A DNA stretch of 18,898 nucleotides from Armatimonadota bacterium (GTDB lineage Bacteria > Armatimonadota > Zipacnadia > Zipacnadales > UBA11051). The translations under genes were made by a program, and so were the position numbers. The notes under the pieces are model-generated. The model ran no database searches. It was not told the origin of the DNA and saw only the letters and a program-made list of their open reading frames with translations. The stretch is taken from the NCBI GenBank assembly GCA_003542955.1, contig DPJP01000170.1, forward strand, positions 171 to 19,068, read 5' to 3'. Shown piece after piece: positions 1-8,216 of this stretch. Numbering within the stretch: the first letter of the stretch is position 1; each line of letters begins with the position of its first letter.

Positions 1-1646
1 CCGGCGACGTGGATCGGTTTCGCTTCAAAGCTCGAACCGGGCAGCGCCTGGTTATCCACGCACGGGCCAGACACCTCATCCCATACCTCGCCGACGCCGT
101 CCCGGGGTGGTTCCAGGCGGTGCTGACACTCCGCGATGAGAGCGGGCGCGAGGTCGCCGCGGTTGACGACTACCGCTTCGACCCGGACCCCGTGCTGATG
201 TACGAGGTTCCAGCGGACGGCGCATACGAACTCGAAGTGCGTGACTCGATCTATCGCGGTCGCGACGATTTCGTCTATCGCGTTTCGGTTGGCGAGCTTC
301 CCTTCGTCACGGAGGTGTTTCCGCTCGGCGGGGAGGCCGGCGTACCGACGACGGCCTCGATCGCGGGCTGGAATCTCCCCACAGGTACACTCCTGCTTGA
401 TACGGCCTCCGGCGGGCGGACACTGCGATGGACCAGGCCGCCGGACCCGCTCGGCGTCTGCAACCCGGTGCCCTACGCTGTTGACACGCTGCCGGAGGCT
501 TCTGAAGTCGAGCCGAATGACGCGCCCGACACCGCGCAGGCCGTCTTGCCGCCGCTCATCGTGAACGGGCGCATCGGGCAGGTTGGGGATGTCGACACAT
601 TCAGCTTCACCGGCCGAGCGGGGGATGACGTGGTCGCAGAGGTCCATGCCCGGCGCCTGAACTCTCCGGTCGATTCGCTGTTGCGGCTGATCGGCCCTGA
701 CGGGGCCGTGCTGGCGTCCAATGATGACCACGAGGACCCGGAGCAGGGCCTCATGACGCACCATGCCGATTCCTACCTGCAGGTGCGTCTGCCGGAGGAC
801 GGTCATCACCGGATCGTGCTGTCCGATGTGCAGTCCCACGGCGGCAATGAGTACGCCTACCGCCTGCGAATCGGCCCTCCGCGCCCTGACTTCGCCCTCC
901 GCGTCACGCCCTCGAGCGCCGGCCTGCGTCCGGGACGCACGGCCACGGTCACCGTACACGCGTACCGCAAGGAGGGCTTCGCCGGCGACATCGCGCTTTC
1001 GCTTGTCGACGCGCCTGAGGGCTACTCGATGCGGCCCGAGACTATCCCTGCAGATGAGGATACGCAGGATGTTGCCCTCACGTGCTCGCGTGATGCCCTG
1101 GCAAGCACTTTTGCACTGCAGATGCAGGGGCAGGCGCGGATTGGCGCCGAGACGGTCAGCAGGCCCGTCGTGCCCGCCGAGGACATGATGCAGGCCTTCC
1201 TCTGGCGCCATATCGTGCCCCAGCAGGAGCTGCTGGTGGCGGTACCCGGCTCGAAGCCGGTGCCGGCGGTGTGGCGTCCGCTGGTCTCGGGTCTGCGGGT
1301 CGTGAACGCGGGCACCATCGAGGTCCCGCTCGACGGCTCGGCACAGGTCCGGATCGAGACGCCGCCGACGCTGCCAGACTACCCGGAGGTGAAGCCGGCG
1401 AGCCTGCGGTTCGAGCTGGCCGCCGCGCCGCGGGGGGTGAGCCTTGCCGGCAGTTCATTCGGGCCCGCCGGCATCAGCATCTCTCTGAAGGCCGACCTCA
1501 ACATTGCGCGCGAGGGTTCCAGCGGCAACGCCATCATCGGTGTGTTCGCCCCGGCGCAGGGCGGCCGGAACGGAACAGACGCCGCGTACGCGCCGATGGT
1601 ATCGCTCGGCGTTCTGCCGGCGATCCCACTCCGCATCGTGCAGTAG
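1..1646 (+). CDS. PPC-domain (pre-peptidase C-terminal) surface/secreted protein, 5' truncated
   Basis: The frame is open from the first complete codon (base 3) to a TAG at 1644-1646. The GTG at 9 is internal, because the residues before it (Gly-Asp) belong to the typical PPC opening GDVDRFRF. Counting from base 3, a PPC-like domain fills about residues 1-95, followed by a short Ig/IPT-like stretch. A second PPC domain at about 187-290 opens with GDVDTFSF and carries the SNDDHED (about 239-245) and HHADSY (253-258) motifs. Another beta-sandwich segment follows (about 295-375), then the conserved stretch PAEDMMQAF near 391-400 and a C-terminal beta-rich region. PPC domains are non-catalytic beta-sandwiches found on secreted proteins; Planctomycetota and relatives carry many such multi-domain proteins of unknown role. 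The N-terminus, and hence any signal peptide or catalytic domain, lies outside the window. The next gene starts 30 bp downstream, so the two are probably one transcript. Confidence 0.85.
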   Translation, partial: GDVDRFRFKARTGQRLVIHARARHLIPYLADAVPGWFQAVLTLRDESGREVAAVDDYRFDPDPVLMYEVPADGAYELEVRDSIYRGRDDFVYRVSVGELPFVTEVFPLGGEAGVPTTASIAGWNLPTGTLLLDTASGGRTLRWTRPPDPLGVCNPVPYAVDTLPEASEVEPNDAPDTAQAVLPPLIVNGRIGQVGDVDTFSFTGRAGDDVVAEVHARRLNSPVDSLLRLIGPDGAVLASNDDHEDPEQGLMTHHADSYLQVRLPEDGHHRIVLSDVQSHGGNEYAYRLRIGPPRPDFALRVTPSSAGLRPGRTATVTVHAYRKEGFAGDIALSLVDAPEGYSMRPETIPADEDTQDVALTCSRDALASTFALQMQGQARIGAETVSRPVVPAEDMMQAFLWRHIVPQQELLVAVPGSKPVPAVWRPLVSGLRVVNAGTIEVPLDGSAQVRIETPPTLPDYPEVKPASLRFELAAAPRGVSLAGSSFGPAGISISLKADLNIAREGSSGNAIIGVFAPAQGGRNGTDAAYAPMVSLGVLPAIPLRIVQ

Positions 1647-1676
1647 ACGGCACCCGGAGCCACAGGAGATCATGTC

Positions 1677-2429
1677 ATGCACACGTCAGCGGTCAGAGAT
1701 GGGATGACACGCTCCCTTGTCGCACTCAGTTTGTTGCTCGCCCTGGCGGCCTGCGCCGGCGCACAGCAGGCGCTGACGGCAACGGTGGAGCCATCCGGCA
1801 CCATCAGGGTCGTGTCTGGGGCCGTGGAGTTGGCGATGGTTGAACTCAATGCTCATGCCACGGGCTGGCAGCACGTTCCGCAGGCACAGGCCACCGCACG
1901 GGTCAGTGACCTGCCCGATGGGACCGGAAAGCGCATCGAGGGCACGCTGCCCGTCGACGCCGCCGGCGGCGTGCTACAGTTCACCCAGACTGTCAGGTCG
2001 ACGCCGGAAGGTCTGCAGTTCGAGTACAACGTGAACGTTAGCCAGGCCGTCAAGGTCAACGGTCTGCAGCTCTCCGTATGTCTGCCGACAGCCCGCTACG
2101 GAGGCAAGGAGTTGTTCATCGGGCAGCCGGACCGGGACCCGCAGATACGCAGCTTCCCCGAGCAGCTCAATGAGCAGAACTTCCAGGTCTGGTCGGGCGA
2201 GGGGGAGAGGGTCGAGGTGGCGCGGGGCATGCCGGAGGCAGTGGCCGTGCGTCTGCGCGCGGCGACCGATATCCTCGTTCAGGACCTGAGACGGTGGCAG
2301 CACGAGACCTACGAGATACGCTTCCCGGCCATCATGGAGGATGGCGGTCGCGAGCTGACTCCCGACGACCGCTTCCACCTGGATTTCATAGTGACGTTCG
2401 CCGCACCCGTCAGGATGGCCGGGCCATAG
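1677..2429 (+). CDS. Exported protein of unknown function
   Basis: This is a 250-residue protein starting at ATG 1677, with AGGAG at about 1662-1666 eight bases upstream. An in-frame ATG at 1704 is an alternative start that would trim nine residues before the hydrophobic segment. Residues from about 10 read MTRSLVALSLLLALAAC, a signal peptide. The Leu-Ala-Ala-Cys run could be a lipobox, but cleavage by signal peptidase I after Ala-Gly-Ala is equally possible. The mature part is predicted by eye to be nearly all beta strand, resembling a sugar-binding or mutarotase-like sandwich (for example VEPSGTIRVVSGAVELAMVE and VNGLQLSVCLPTARYGGKEL). I recognise no family and no catalytic motif. It follows the PPC-domain gene by 30 bp and may act with that product at the cell surface; this is inference from position only. 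Confidence 0.8.
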   Translation: MHTSAVRDGMTRSLVALSLLLALAACAGAQQALTATVEPSGTIRVVSGAVELAMVELNAHATGWQHVPQAQATARVSDLPDGTGKRIEGTLPVDAAGGVLQFTQTVRSTPEGLQFEYNVNVSQAVKVNGLQLSVCLPTARYGGKELFIGQPDRDPQIRSFPEQLNEQNFQVWSGEGERVEVARGMPEAVAVRLRAATDILVQDLRRWQHETYEIRFPAIMEDGGRELTPDDRFHLDFIVTFAAPVRMAGP

Positions 2430-2463
2430 TGGCGCGTGCCCGCAGGGGCCGGGGAGCGGCAGG

Positions 2464-2491
2464 GGGCTACGAACCGAGTGCGGAATAGCCC
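2464..2491 (+). terminator. Possible transcription-end hairpin after the exported-protein gene
   Basis: GGGCTA (2464-2469) pairs with TAGCCC (2486-2491). Inside, CCG (2474-2476) pairs with CGG (2481-2483) around an AGTG loop. It lies about 35 nt after the stop at 2429. There is no U-rich tract after it, so an intrinsic terminator is doubtful; a processing or pause structure is equally possible. Confidence 0.3.
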
Positions 2492-2586
2492 GTCGCGTGT
2501 CGTCTGCCCGCCACATCCATGGGCAGCTCCAGGCCCCGTGCCGGATGAGCGCGGGGCCATCGTCTGCCCAGATCCGCGGCTGCACC

Positions 2587-2602
2587 GGGAGGTCATTACT
2601 TG
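2587..2602 (+). promoter_or_regulatory. Ribosome binding site that fixes a TTG start
   Basis: GGGAGG at 2587-2592 is separated by 7 nt from TTG at 2600-2602. No ATG or GTG in this frame is as well placed before the membrane segment, so TTG is taken as the start of the propeller gene. Confidence 0.7.
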
Positions 2603-4345
2603 ATCGGCACACCGCCACCACAACCCCCGCAGCAAGCCCCTCGGGCCAGAGCGATCCACCTGGTGGGAGGCGTCCTCATCCTGATCGCGGTGGCGGCCGC
2701 GCTCGTGTTGGCGAACCATCTTGTTACCCGTGCGCCATCTACCGGTACTACGTCTGCGCCCGCGGCTACCGGGCCGGCGCCTCCACCGCCGCCGCCCATC
2801 ACCAGCCCGCAGTGGGGCGGGACACTGAGCCGCAACATGGTCTCGGAGGAGAAGGGCCTCCCGTCTTCGTTCAGTCTCGGTGAGACAGGTGAGGACGGCG
2901 CCGAGAGCCCGCCCGTCAACCTGAAGTGGAAGGCGAGGCTCGGTACTCAGACGTACGGGACACCGACTGTGGCCAACGGGCGCGTTCTGGTCGGCACCAA
3001 CAACGGAGCGCCCCGCAACCCGGCCCTGGCGGGTGACCGCCTGGTGTTGATGTGCTTTGACGAGGCCGACGGCGCGTTCCTGTGGCAACTGGCGACGCCC
3101 AGCCCGGTGCATCACGGCAAGTTCAGCCTCTGCGGCGATCTCGGTATCTGCACCTCCGCGGCGCTGGACGAGAGCCGGGCCTACGTGGTCACCAGTCGCG
3201 CCCATGTCATCTCCACCACCCTGGACCCGCTGGGATCGGCCCTGCAGCCGATCTACGCCGATGAGGCGGAGTATCTCGCCAAGCCCGCGCGCGAACGGTT
3301 CTCGGTGGGGAAGGATGGTCCCATCGTCGACCGCCGCCCCGGCACGCCCGTGAAGCTGACCCCGACCGACGCCAACATGGTGTGGGTCTACGATATGATG
3401 ACCGGCGTGGGTAGTTGGCCGCATGACGCCTCCAGCGCTTCGCCGCTGCTTCTGGATGACTACCTCTACGTGGGCACCGGCAATGCCGAGGAGGTCGACG
3501 AGATACACAAGCCCTCGCCCAACGGCCCCAGTTTGATCGTGCTGGACAAGCGAACGGGCGAGTTGATCGCCAGGGATGAGGCCGGGATCGTGCCGCGGGT
3601 GCACCACGGCCAGTGGTCTTCGCCGTCATGCGGGGAGGTCAACGGGCGCACGCTGATCTTCTACGGAGGGGGCGACGGTTTCTGCTACGCTTTCGACGCG
3701 GAGCCGATCCCCGGCGCGGACGGCAAGCCCGGCACGCTGGATACGGTCTGGCGGTGTGACGCGAACTCGCCGGAGTTGCGGCAGGCACGGTACCTCAAAC
3801 CCAACGGCCCCAGTGAGATCATCGCCACGCCGGTGTTTGACAACAACCGCATCTATGTCGCCGTCGGCCAGGACCCCCACCACGGCCTTGGCAAGGGCTG
3901 CCTCACCTGCATCGATGCCACCGGCACCGGCGACATCTCCAAGACCGGTGTCATCTGGCGCTACACCGACATCAACCGCTCCGTCTCGACGGCCTCGGTC
4001 GCCGACGGGCTCGTGTATGTCACCGATCTGGCCGGGGTGCTGCACTGCGTGGATACCGAGACTGGGGAGGCCGCCTGGACTCAGAAGCTCGATTCGCGCG
4101 TGTGGGGCTCGACGCTGTGCGCGGATGGGAAGGTGTACGTGGGTACGCAGGGCGGGAAGCTGTGGATCATGAAGGCGGGCCGGGAGAAGGAAGTGCTGGC
4201 GACGGTCCGATTGCGCGGGGCCATGTACTCGACGCCCGTCGCAGCGGGGGGAGTGCTCTACATCGCCACGGCCAAGTACCTGTATGCCGTGGCGAAGGGC
4301 GCCGGGGGCGACACCGGCAGCAGCCCGCTCACCTCTGAGATGTAG
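2600..4345 (+). CDS. Membrane-anchored PQQ-like beta-propeller protein
   Basis: This is a 581-residue protein using a TTG start behind GGGAGG. A Pro/Gln-rich N-terminus (about 1-18) precedes one transmembrane segment at about 19-41 (VGGVLILIAVAAALVLANHL). A Thr/Ser/Pro-rich linker (about 42-68) with a run of prolines follows, then a large propeller from about 70 to 575. Blade-like repeats are visible: TPTVANGRVLVGTNNG, SPLLLDDYLYVGTGN, SVADGLVYVTDLAGVLHCVD, TLCADGKVYVGTQGGKLWIM and TPVAAGGVLYIATAKYLYAV. These are the [A/T]-x-DG-x-[V/L]-Y-V-G-T type strands of PQQ-like (pyrrolo-quinoline quinone-like) repeats. The topology implied is a cytoplasmic tail with the propeller outside the membrane. 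Most proteins of this type do not bind PQQ and act as scaffolds or have unknown function. I see no dehydrogenase signature such as a vicinal disulfide, so an enzyme role is not supported. It is convergent with the minus-strand prepilin gene. Confidence 0.85.
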   Translation: MIGTPPPQPPQQAPRARAIHLVGGVLILIAVAAALVLANHLVTRAPSTGTTSAPAATGPAPPPPPPITSPQWGGTLSRNMVSEEKGLPSSFSLGETGEDGAESPPVNLKWKARLGTQTYGTPTVANGRVLVGTNNGAPRNPALAGDRLVLMCFDEADGAFLWQLATPSPVHHGKFSLCGDLGICTSAALDESRAYVVTSRAHVISTTLDPLGSALQPIYADEAEYLAKPARERFSVGKDGPIVDRRPGTPVKLTPTDANMVWVYDMMTGVGSWPHDASSASPLLLDDYLYVGTGNAEEVDEIHKPSPNGPSLIVLDKRTGELIARDEAGIVPRVHHGQWSSPSCGEVNGRTLIFYGGGDGFCYAFDAEPIPGADGKPGTLDTVWRCDANSPELRQARYLKPNGPSEIIATPVFDNNRIYVAVGQDPHHGLGKGCLTCIDATGTGDISKTGVIWRYTDINRSVSTASVADGLVYVTDLAGVLHCVDTETGEAAWTQKLDSRVWGSTLCADGKVYVGTQGGKLWIMKAGREKEVLATVRLRGAMYSTPVAAGGVLYIATAKYLYAVAKGAGGDTGSSPLTSEM

Positions 4346-4466
4346 CGCCGAACTGGTGGGCTGCCCCCCGGCTCTCCAGGGGCGTTGCGGACGGTCCCCG
4401 GTCGCGCCGTGGTCAGTTGCACCCCGCGCCGCGCCGCCCGGCGCCTCCTGCAGTGAACGCCGCCAC

Positions 4467-4517
4467 CACAAACAAAGCCGACCGTGAGACCGGTCAAACC
4501 GGATGCCTCACGGTCGG
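4467..4517 (-). terminator. Rho-independent terminator of the prepilin-like gene
   Basis: A perfect 11-bp stem is formed by CCGACCGTGAG (plus 4478-4488) and CTCACGGTCGG (4507-4517). Within its loop a second 5-bp hairpin forms (CCGGT 4490-4494 with ACCGG 4498-4502, loop CAA). Read on the minus strand the stem is followed at once by CTTTGTTTGT (complement of 4468-4477), a U-rich tract. It lies about 73 nt beyond the stop of the minus-strand gene at 4590. On the plus strand the base following is TTCGC, which is weak, so it may only partly stop transcripts from the propeller gene. Confidence 0.8.
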
Positions 4518-4589
4518 TTCGCAATGCGTCTGGACTGGTGCAGCGGGTCTCAGGGCAGCACTGCCCCGGTGCCCGCGTCGATGTCGGGA

Positions 4590-5234
4590 CTACTCCCTCT
4601 GCATCGTCAGGAGGCAGTCGCCGGACGCCGGGCACAGCACGTTGGGCTTGAGCCACTTGGCGTGGCCATCCAGGAAGCCGCAGTTCTGGCCCCCATTGTG
4701 GCGCGTGGCTGCCGCGTCGGTGCGAACCCACCCGTGGTCGTTGTTCTCACCCACGTAGAACCGACCCGTGAATTCGGCCACGACGATGACCGCGGAGGCG
4801 TCCTCGGCCATGCCCATGGACTGACCCGAGGGGTTGGTGCCGACGCCCGCGCTCCAGTGCGCGTAGTTGAACGCGTAGCCGGAGTTCTGGAGCCCATCCA
4901 GGATTACGGTGTTGTCGAATGGAGTTGTCATCCGCGCACTGGGGCACTGGAAGACCTGCACGTTCTTTACGTAGGGGACGACCATGACGCGCCAGCTCAT
5001 GTCGTTAGCGTCTCCCCAGCCGGGATCCGCGCTATGCGCGCCCCGGGGAAGGGTCTCATCGTAGTCCTGAGCATACATTGCCATGCTCAACCCCAACTGC
5101 TTGACATTGCTCAGGCAGTTTGTCTGCCTGGCCTTTTCCCGCGCTCTGGCGAAGACCGGGAAAAGGATCGCCGCGAGTATGGCGATGATCGCGATGACGA
5201 CTAGAAGCTCGATCAGTGTGAAGCCACGTCGCAT
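4590..5234 (-). CDS. Prepilin-type N-terminal cleavage/methylation protein, DUF1559 family with H-X9-DG motif
   Basis: This is a 214-residue type IV pilin or pseudopilin-like protein. Residues 1-4 (MRRG) are a short basic leader. The prepilin peptidase site is Gly4/Phe5, with the conserved Glu at mature position 5 (residue 9) inside [18 protein letters not shown], the hydrophobic N-terminal helix. It continues with [34 protein letters not shown] and a small globular domain (about 60-190). The C-terminal H-X9-DG motif is present as His179 and Asp189-Gly190. Such proteins are hugely expanded in Planctomycetota and Armatimonadota; they are exported through a type II secretion/pilus-like machinery and their individual roles are mostly unknown. 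The gene stands alone, with no pilus assembly genes near, and has its own promoter and terminator. ATG 5234 is preceded by GAGAGGG nine bases upstream. Confidence 0.9.
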   Translation of the reverse strand: MRRGFTLIELLVVIAIIAILAAILFPVFARAREKARQTNCLSNVKQLGLSMAMYAQDYDETLPRGAHSADPGWGDANDMSWRVMVVPYVKNVQVFQCPSARMTTPFDNTVILDGLQNSGYAFNYAHWSAGVGTNPSGQSMGMAEDASAVIVVAEFTGRFYVGENNDHGWVRTDAAATRHNGGQNCGFLDGHAKWLKPNVLCPASGDCLLTMQRE

Positions 5235-5243
5235 TGGACGACA

Positions 5244-5268
5244 CCCTCTCTACAGTGTGCTGACACTG
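5244..5268 (-). promoter_or_regulatory. 5' leader hairpin directly before the ribosome binding site of the prepilin-like gene
   Basis: Read on the minus strand, CAGTGT (plus 5263-5268) pairs perfectly with ACACTG (plus 5253-5258) around the tetraloop CAGC. Two bases later the Shine-Dalgarno GAGAGGG (plus 5244-5250) begins. With the promoter at 5275-5302, transcription would start at about 5267-5269, so this hairpin would be the very 5' end of the mRNA. A protective or stabilising role is inferred from analogy with 5'-terminal stem-loops. Confidence 0.5.
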
Positions 5269-5274
5269 CATAGT

Positions 5275-5302
5275 ATTGTACCACGAATGGCTGTCCGAGC
5301 AA
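5275..5302 (-). promoter_or_regulatory. Sigma-70-type promoter of the prepilin-like gene
   Basis: On the minus strand TTGCTC (complement of plus 5297-5302) and TACAAT (complement of 5275-5280) are separated by 16 bp. The -10 matches five of six consensus positions; the -35 keeps the TTG. The predicted start site is about 34 nt before the ATG at 5234. It is the clearest promoter in the window and stands out in an otherwise GC-rich background. Confidence 0.6.
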
Positions 5303-5438
5303 ACACCGTCCTCAGTCTTTCCCCCTGCACCTGCGTCATGGCCTAGGGGCTTGATGGCTCTCGAATCCCGGCAGCCGCCGGGCCACGGCGGCCCGCGCGT
5401 CTCCGGGGCAGAGCGATACGGATACCGAGCTGCGTACG

Positions 5439-7901
5439 CTACGGCTTGCTGAGCCGTTCGAGCATGCCCAGCGCCTGGAGCCGCAGACGATCCATCACCT
5501 CGCGGTCCTTCGGTACCATCCACGGCTGCCTGTTCGGCCCCATGATATCCAGGGCCCTGTTGGGGGCCGTGGCCAGCAGCGTACGGGCCGCGGCGATGGC
5601 CTCGCCCGATACGCCCGCGGCCTCGAGTTCTTCGACCCTCGCCTGCAGCATCATGAAGTACTCATAGTCCTCGGCGCCCTCCCGAATCGCCTCCATCTGC
5701 TTGGCGTCGGTGACCGTTGTCGGGCTCAGGAAGAGTGGCGAGTAGACGGTGCGCGCCTGGTTGTAGGCGTTCCATGAGAAGCCCGACTCATCGCCGAAGG
5801 CCCAGTAGCAGGAGCCCTTGCCGCCGTAGCCGAGATTGAGCCAGAACTGGCCACGGTAGTAGGCGGCCGGATCGAGCAACTTGGACGGGCCCGAGCAGGA
5901 GTAGAACCACAGCTCCCTCCCCGCATCCCGTTGCGCCACGTAGAAGTCACGGTAGGCCGGCTTCTCGCCCAGGAAGCGCGGTGCATGCGGGCAGAGCACA
6001 TCGCTGAGTTCGTAGAACTCCGGGTCCACCTTGTCCGGCTCCGCATGCACGGGGTCATTCCAGATGAACAGCTCCGGCTGGGCAGCACGCAGTGCCCTGG
6101 CCCAGGCGATGATCCTCTGGTCCTGCTCGTCGCGACTGGGTTCATCGACAAGCAAAATCATGATTTGGTTCGGAGCGATCCCCTGCTCCGCCGCGTGCTC
6201 GACCCAGGCGGTGGCCCATTGTCCGACCTTCTTGTTGAACAGCTCGGTCCCCATCTGCTCGCCCGCGAAGGTGTCGCGGACGTTGGGAAACAGGCCCCAA
6301 CAACGCGCTCCCTGCCAGCGGTCGACCCATTGATCCCATGCGGTGAAGTCCGGCGGGGCGGTCATGTTGCCCTCGGCATCGTACTCGCCGGGCGTCGGCA
6401 TGACTTGTGGATTGCTCCAGGGCATATTGACTCCATGCTCGCGCAGGTTGGCGATGAACTCGGTCATGTTCTCGGCGGTCACCTGGTACCCGCCCTTGTT
6501 GTTGGTCTCGTCCCAGCCGCCGATGGCGATGCTGAATTCCGGCGGCATGACCAGATCGGCCACGTGCAGCCGCAGCGGCACCACGATGTCGGCCCCCGCG
6601 TTCCCGGAGCGGATTTCGACCTGTGCGCGGGCGTCCCCGGCCGCCACCCCCCGCGTGTCGAAATGCAGCCACACCTGGCGCGTTGTGCCTGCGGGGATCG
6701 TGATCTGCAGGCCCTGCTCCGCAGGCTGACCGGGCAGGATCGCCGAGGATATCGGGATGCGCTCGCGGGTGTCGGTGCAGAGCACCTCGCGCAGCTTCAG
6801 CGCGGGAGTGTAGGCTCCCAGGCCGGTGGCGGTCACGGTTGCGGTGACCGGCTTGTCCATTGGGTTGGTGAGGTTGATGACGTCGGCGCGGTGCTCATCG
6901 CGCATCATGCGCACGCTCAGTGTGGGCGGCTCGGCCGGCGGCTGCGTGGGGCAGTCAAGGGGCTGGAGGGTATCATAGCGGTGCCCCGCCCATGCCGTCA
7001 GGCCGCCGAAGCCCTGCGCCCGCAGCACGGGGGCCTGGAGCGCGTAGACGCGCGCGTGCAGCTCGTTGAGTGGGAGGATGGTCTGGAAGTCATCCGGCAC
7101 ATGGTCCCAGACGTCGATCTCCTCGCGAAGTGCCTCGGCACGGGTCTGAAGCTCCCGGCGTTCGGCATCATCGACCGCTGCGTCGCCGAGGCGCTTGAGT
7201 ATGTCGTCGAGGTCAGTGTAGAGCCGTGCCTGCACCGAGAGCAGCACCTGCTGCACGCGATGGTACTCTGCCGGGGCGAGCGGCGTCGGCCGCCCCTTTG
7301 GCGCCGCGTTCAGCCACGCATCCTGTCCGCGGTAGACCTCGATCTCGTCGACTACCAGGTACGGCGGGCAGTCCACGATGAGTGCGAGGTAACGCCCGCG
7401 GGCCTGCAGCTCGTCGGTGGCGAAGCGATGGAGACGGTACGGTGTCAGCGGCGGAGCGCCGCGCCGGTTCGACAGTGTGATCAGGTCGCCCAGCGCGGTC
7501 CACTGCTGCCCGTCATCGCTGACCATGATCAGCGCGCTCATGGGCCAGTTGACGCCTGCAACCCCGGCGGCGGTGCTGTAGGAGACGCCTGCGATCGGCT
7601 CGATCTGGCCCAGGTCGAACGTGATGACCACGGCTCCGCTCCGCACCCAGCCCACCGTGGTCTTCTGGACCCAGAAGTAGCCGGTCGTGTACTCGCCGTC
7701 AGTCAGCAGCTTTCGGTCAGGGTCCAGCGAGCAGTCCCCGTAGTTGGGGGCCGGCTCGAGTGTATAGGGCTTGTTCAGGGCGATGTTGGGGCCGGGCGGG
7801 GTGAAAGGCTCAGGGTTGAAGTCTGCCGGCGCCTGTGCCATGCACATCGTCAGTCCTCCACACAGCATCAGTATCGGCAGGCAGTATCTCACTGGTGACA
7901 T
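5439..7901 (-). CDS. Exported F5/8-type (discoidin-like) plus DUF4091 glycoside-hydrolase-like protein
   Basis: This is an 820-residue protein. The frame stays open far upstream, but the start is set at ATG 7899-7901: GGAG lies eight bases before it and the protein then opens with a signal peptide (MSPVRYCLPILMLCGGLTMC, likely cleavage near Ala22). Residues about 38-190 form an F5/8 C-type, galactose-binding-like sandwich (NIALNKPYTLEPAPNYGD at the start, VVITFDLGQIEPIAGV in the middle, VVDEIEVY at the end). A helical spacer follows (about 205-290), then a beta-sandwich (about 330-460). The DUF4091 region (about 465-770) has a TIM-barrel look, with the acidic motif ILLVDEP (Asp586, Glu587) at the end of a predicted strand, plus YWAFGDESGFSWN and the C-terminal helical GAEDYEYFMMLQ. 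DUF4091 is regarded as glycoside-hydrolase-like; substrates are mostly unknown. Glu587 is the natural acid/base candidate by inference. It is divergent from the CBM-like gene at 8253. Confidence 0.88.
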   Translation of the reverse strand: MSPVRYCLPILMLCGGLTMCMAQAPADFNPEPFTPPGPNIALNKPYTLEPAPNYGDCSLDPDRKLLTDGEYTTGYFWVQKTTVGWVRSGAVVITFDLGQIEPIAGVSYSTAAGVAGVNWPMSALIMVSDDGQQWTALGDLITLSNRRGAPPLTPYRLHRFATDELQARGRYLALIVDCPPYLVVDEIEVYRGQDAWLNAAPKGRPTPLAPAEYHRVQQVLLSVQARLYTDLDDILKRLGDAAVDDAERRELQTRAEALREEIDVWDHVPDDFQTILPLNELHARVYALQAPVLRAQGFGGLTAWAGHRYDTLQPLDCPTQPPAEPPTLSVRMMRDEHRADVINLTNPMDKPVTATVTATGLGAYTPALKLREVLCTDTRERIPISSAILPGQPAEQGLQITIPAGTTRQVWLHFDTRGVAAGDARAQVEIRSGNAGADIVVPLRLHVADLVMPPEFSIAIGGWDETNNKGGYQVTAENMTEFIANLREHGVNMPWSNPQVMPTPGEYDAEGNMTAPPDFTAWDQWVDRWQGARCWGLFPNVRDTFAGEQMGTELFNKKVGQWATAWVEHAAEQGIAPNQIMILLVDEPSRDEQDQRIIAWARALRAAQPELFIWNDPVHAEPDKVDPEFYELSDVLCPHAPRFLGEKPAYRDFYVAQRDAGRELWFYSCSGPSKLLDPAAYYRGQFWLNLGYGGKGSCYWAFGDESGFSWNAYNQARTVYSPLFLSPTTVTDAKQMEAIREGAEDYEYFMMLQARVEELEAAGVSGEAIAAARTLLATAPNRALDIMGPNRQPWMVPKDREVMDRLRLQALGMLERLSKP

Positions 7902-8166
7902 GTGCAATGCTCCGATCAAGTACCTGGCGCCGGCAGCGCCTGTTTCCCCCCGTATGCTCACGTCCGCATAGTCGACTGAGCGGTGAGGTCGGCAGCGTGC
8001 GGCGCCTGTTGCTGGTCTCACTATGCGCCCCCGCATCCCCGTGCACCTCCTGCGCGATCCCCGCGCGGCTGAGTCTGCCCTGACGTCTGGCGCGGTGGCA
8101 CTCGCGGTTCTTGCGTGTTTTGGCCGCCGTGTGGAGGGCAAACGGACTCGCAACGGGAAAGGGGCA

Positions 8167-8194
8167 GGCGTCGGTCGGCAATCTGCCGGACGCC
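8167..8194 (+). promoter_or_regulatory. Stable leader hairpin upstream of the CBM-like gene
   Basis: GGCGTC (8167-8172) pairs with GACGCC (8189-8194) and stacks, across a three-base bulge GGT (8173-8175), on CGGCA (8176-8180) with TGCCG (8184-8188) around an ATC loop. That gives 11 base pairs in all. No U-tract follows, so a terminator or attenuator is not supported. It may be part of a structured 5' leader together with the hairpin at 8217-8236. Confidence 0.45.
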
Positions 8195-8216
8195 GGCCGT
8201 CCCGGACACAAGTAGA

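Noticed and set aside
1680..1760. Lipoprotein call for the small exported protein
   Set aside because: Leu-Ala-Ala-Cys fits a lipobox, but an Ala-Gly-Ala signal peptidase I site follows at once, so lipidation was left open.
2309..3607. 432-codon minus-strand open frame
   Set aside because: It is antisense to the PQQ-like propeller gene and crosses its start region; no motif supports it.
5931..7898. 655-codon plus-strand open frame
   Set aside because: It is antisense to the DUF4091 gene, composed of the typical H/R/G/V-rich shadow translation, and has no recognisable domain.
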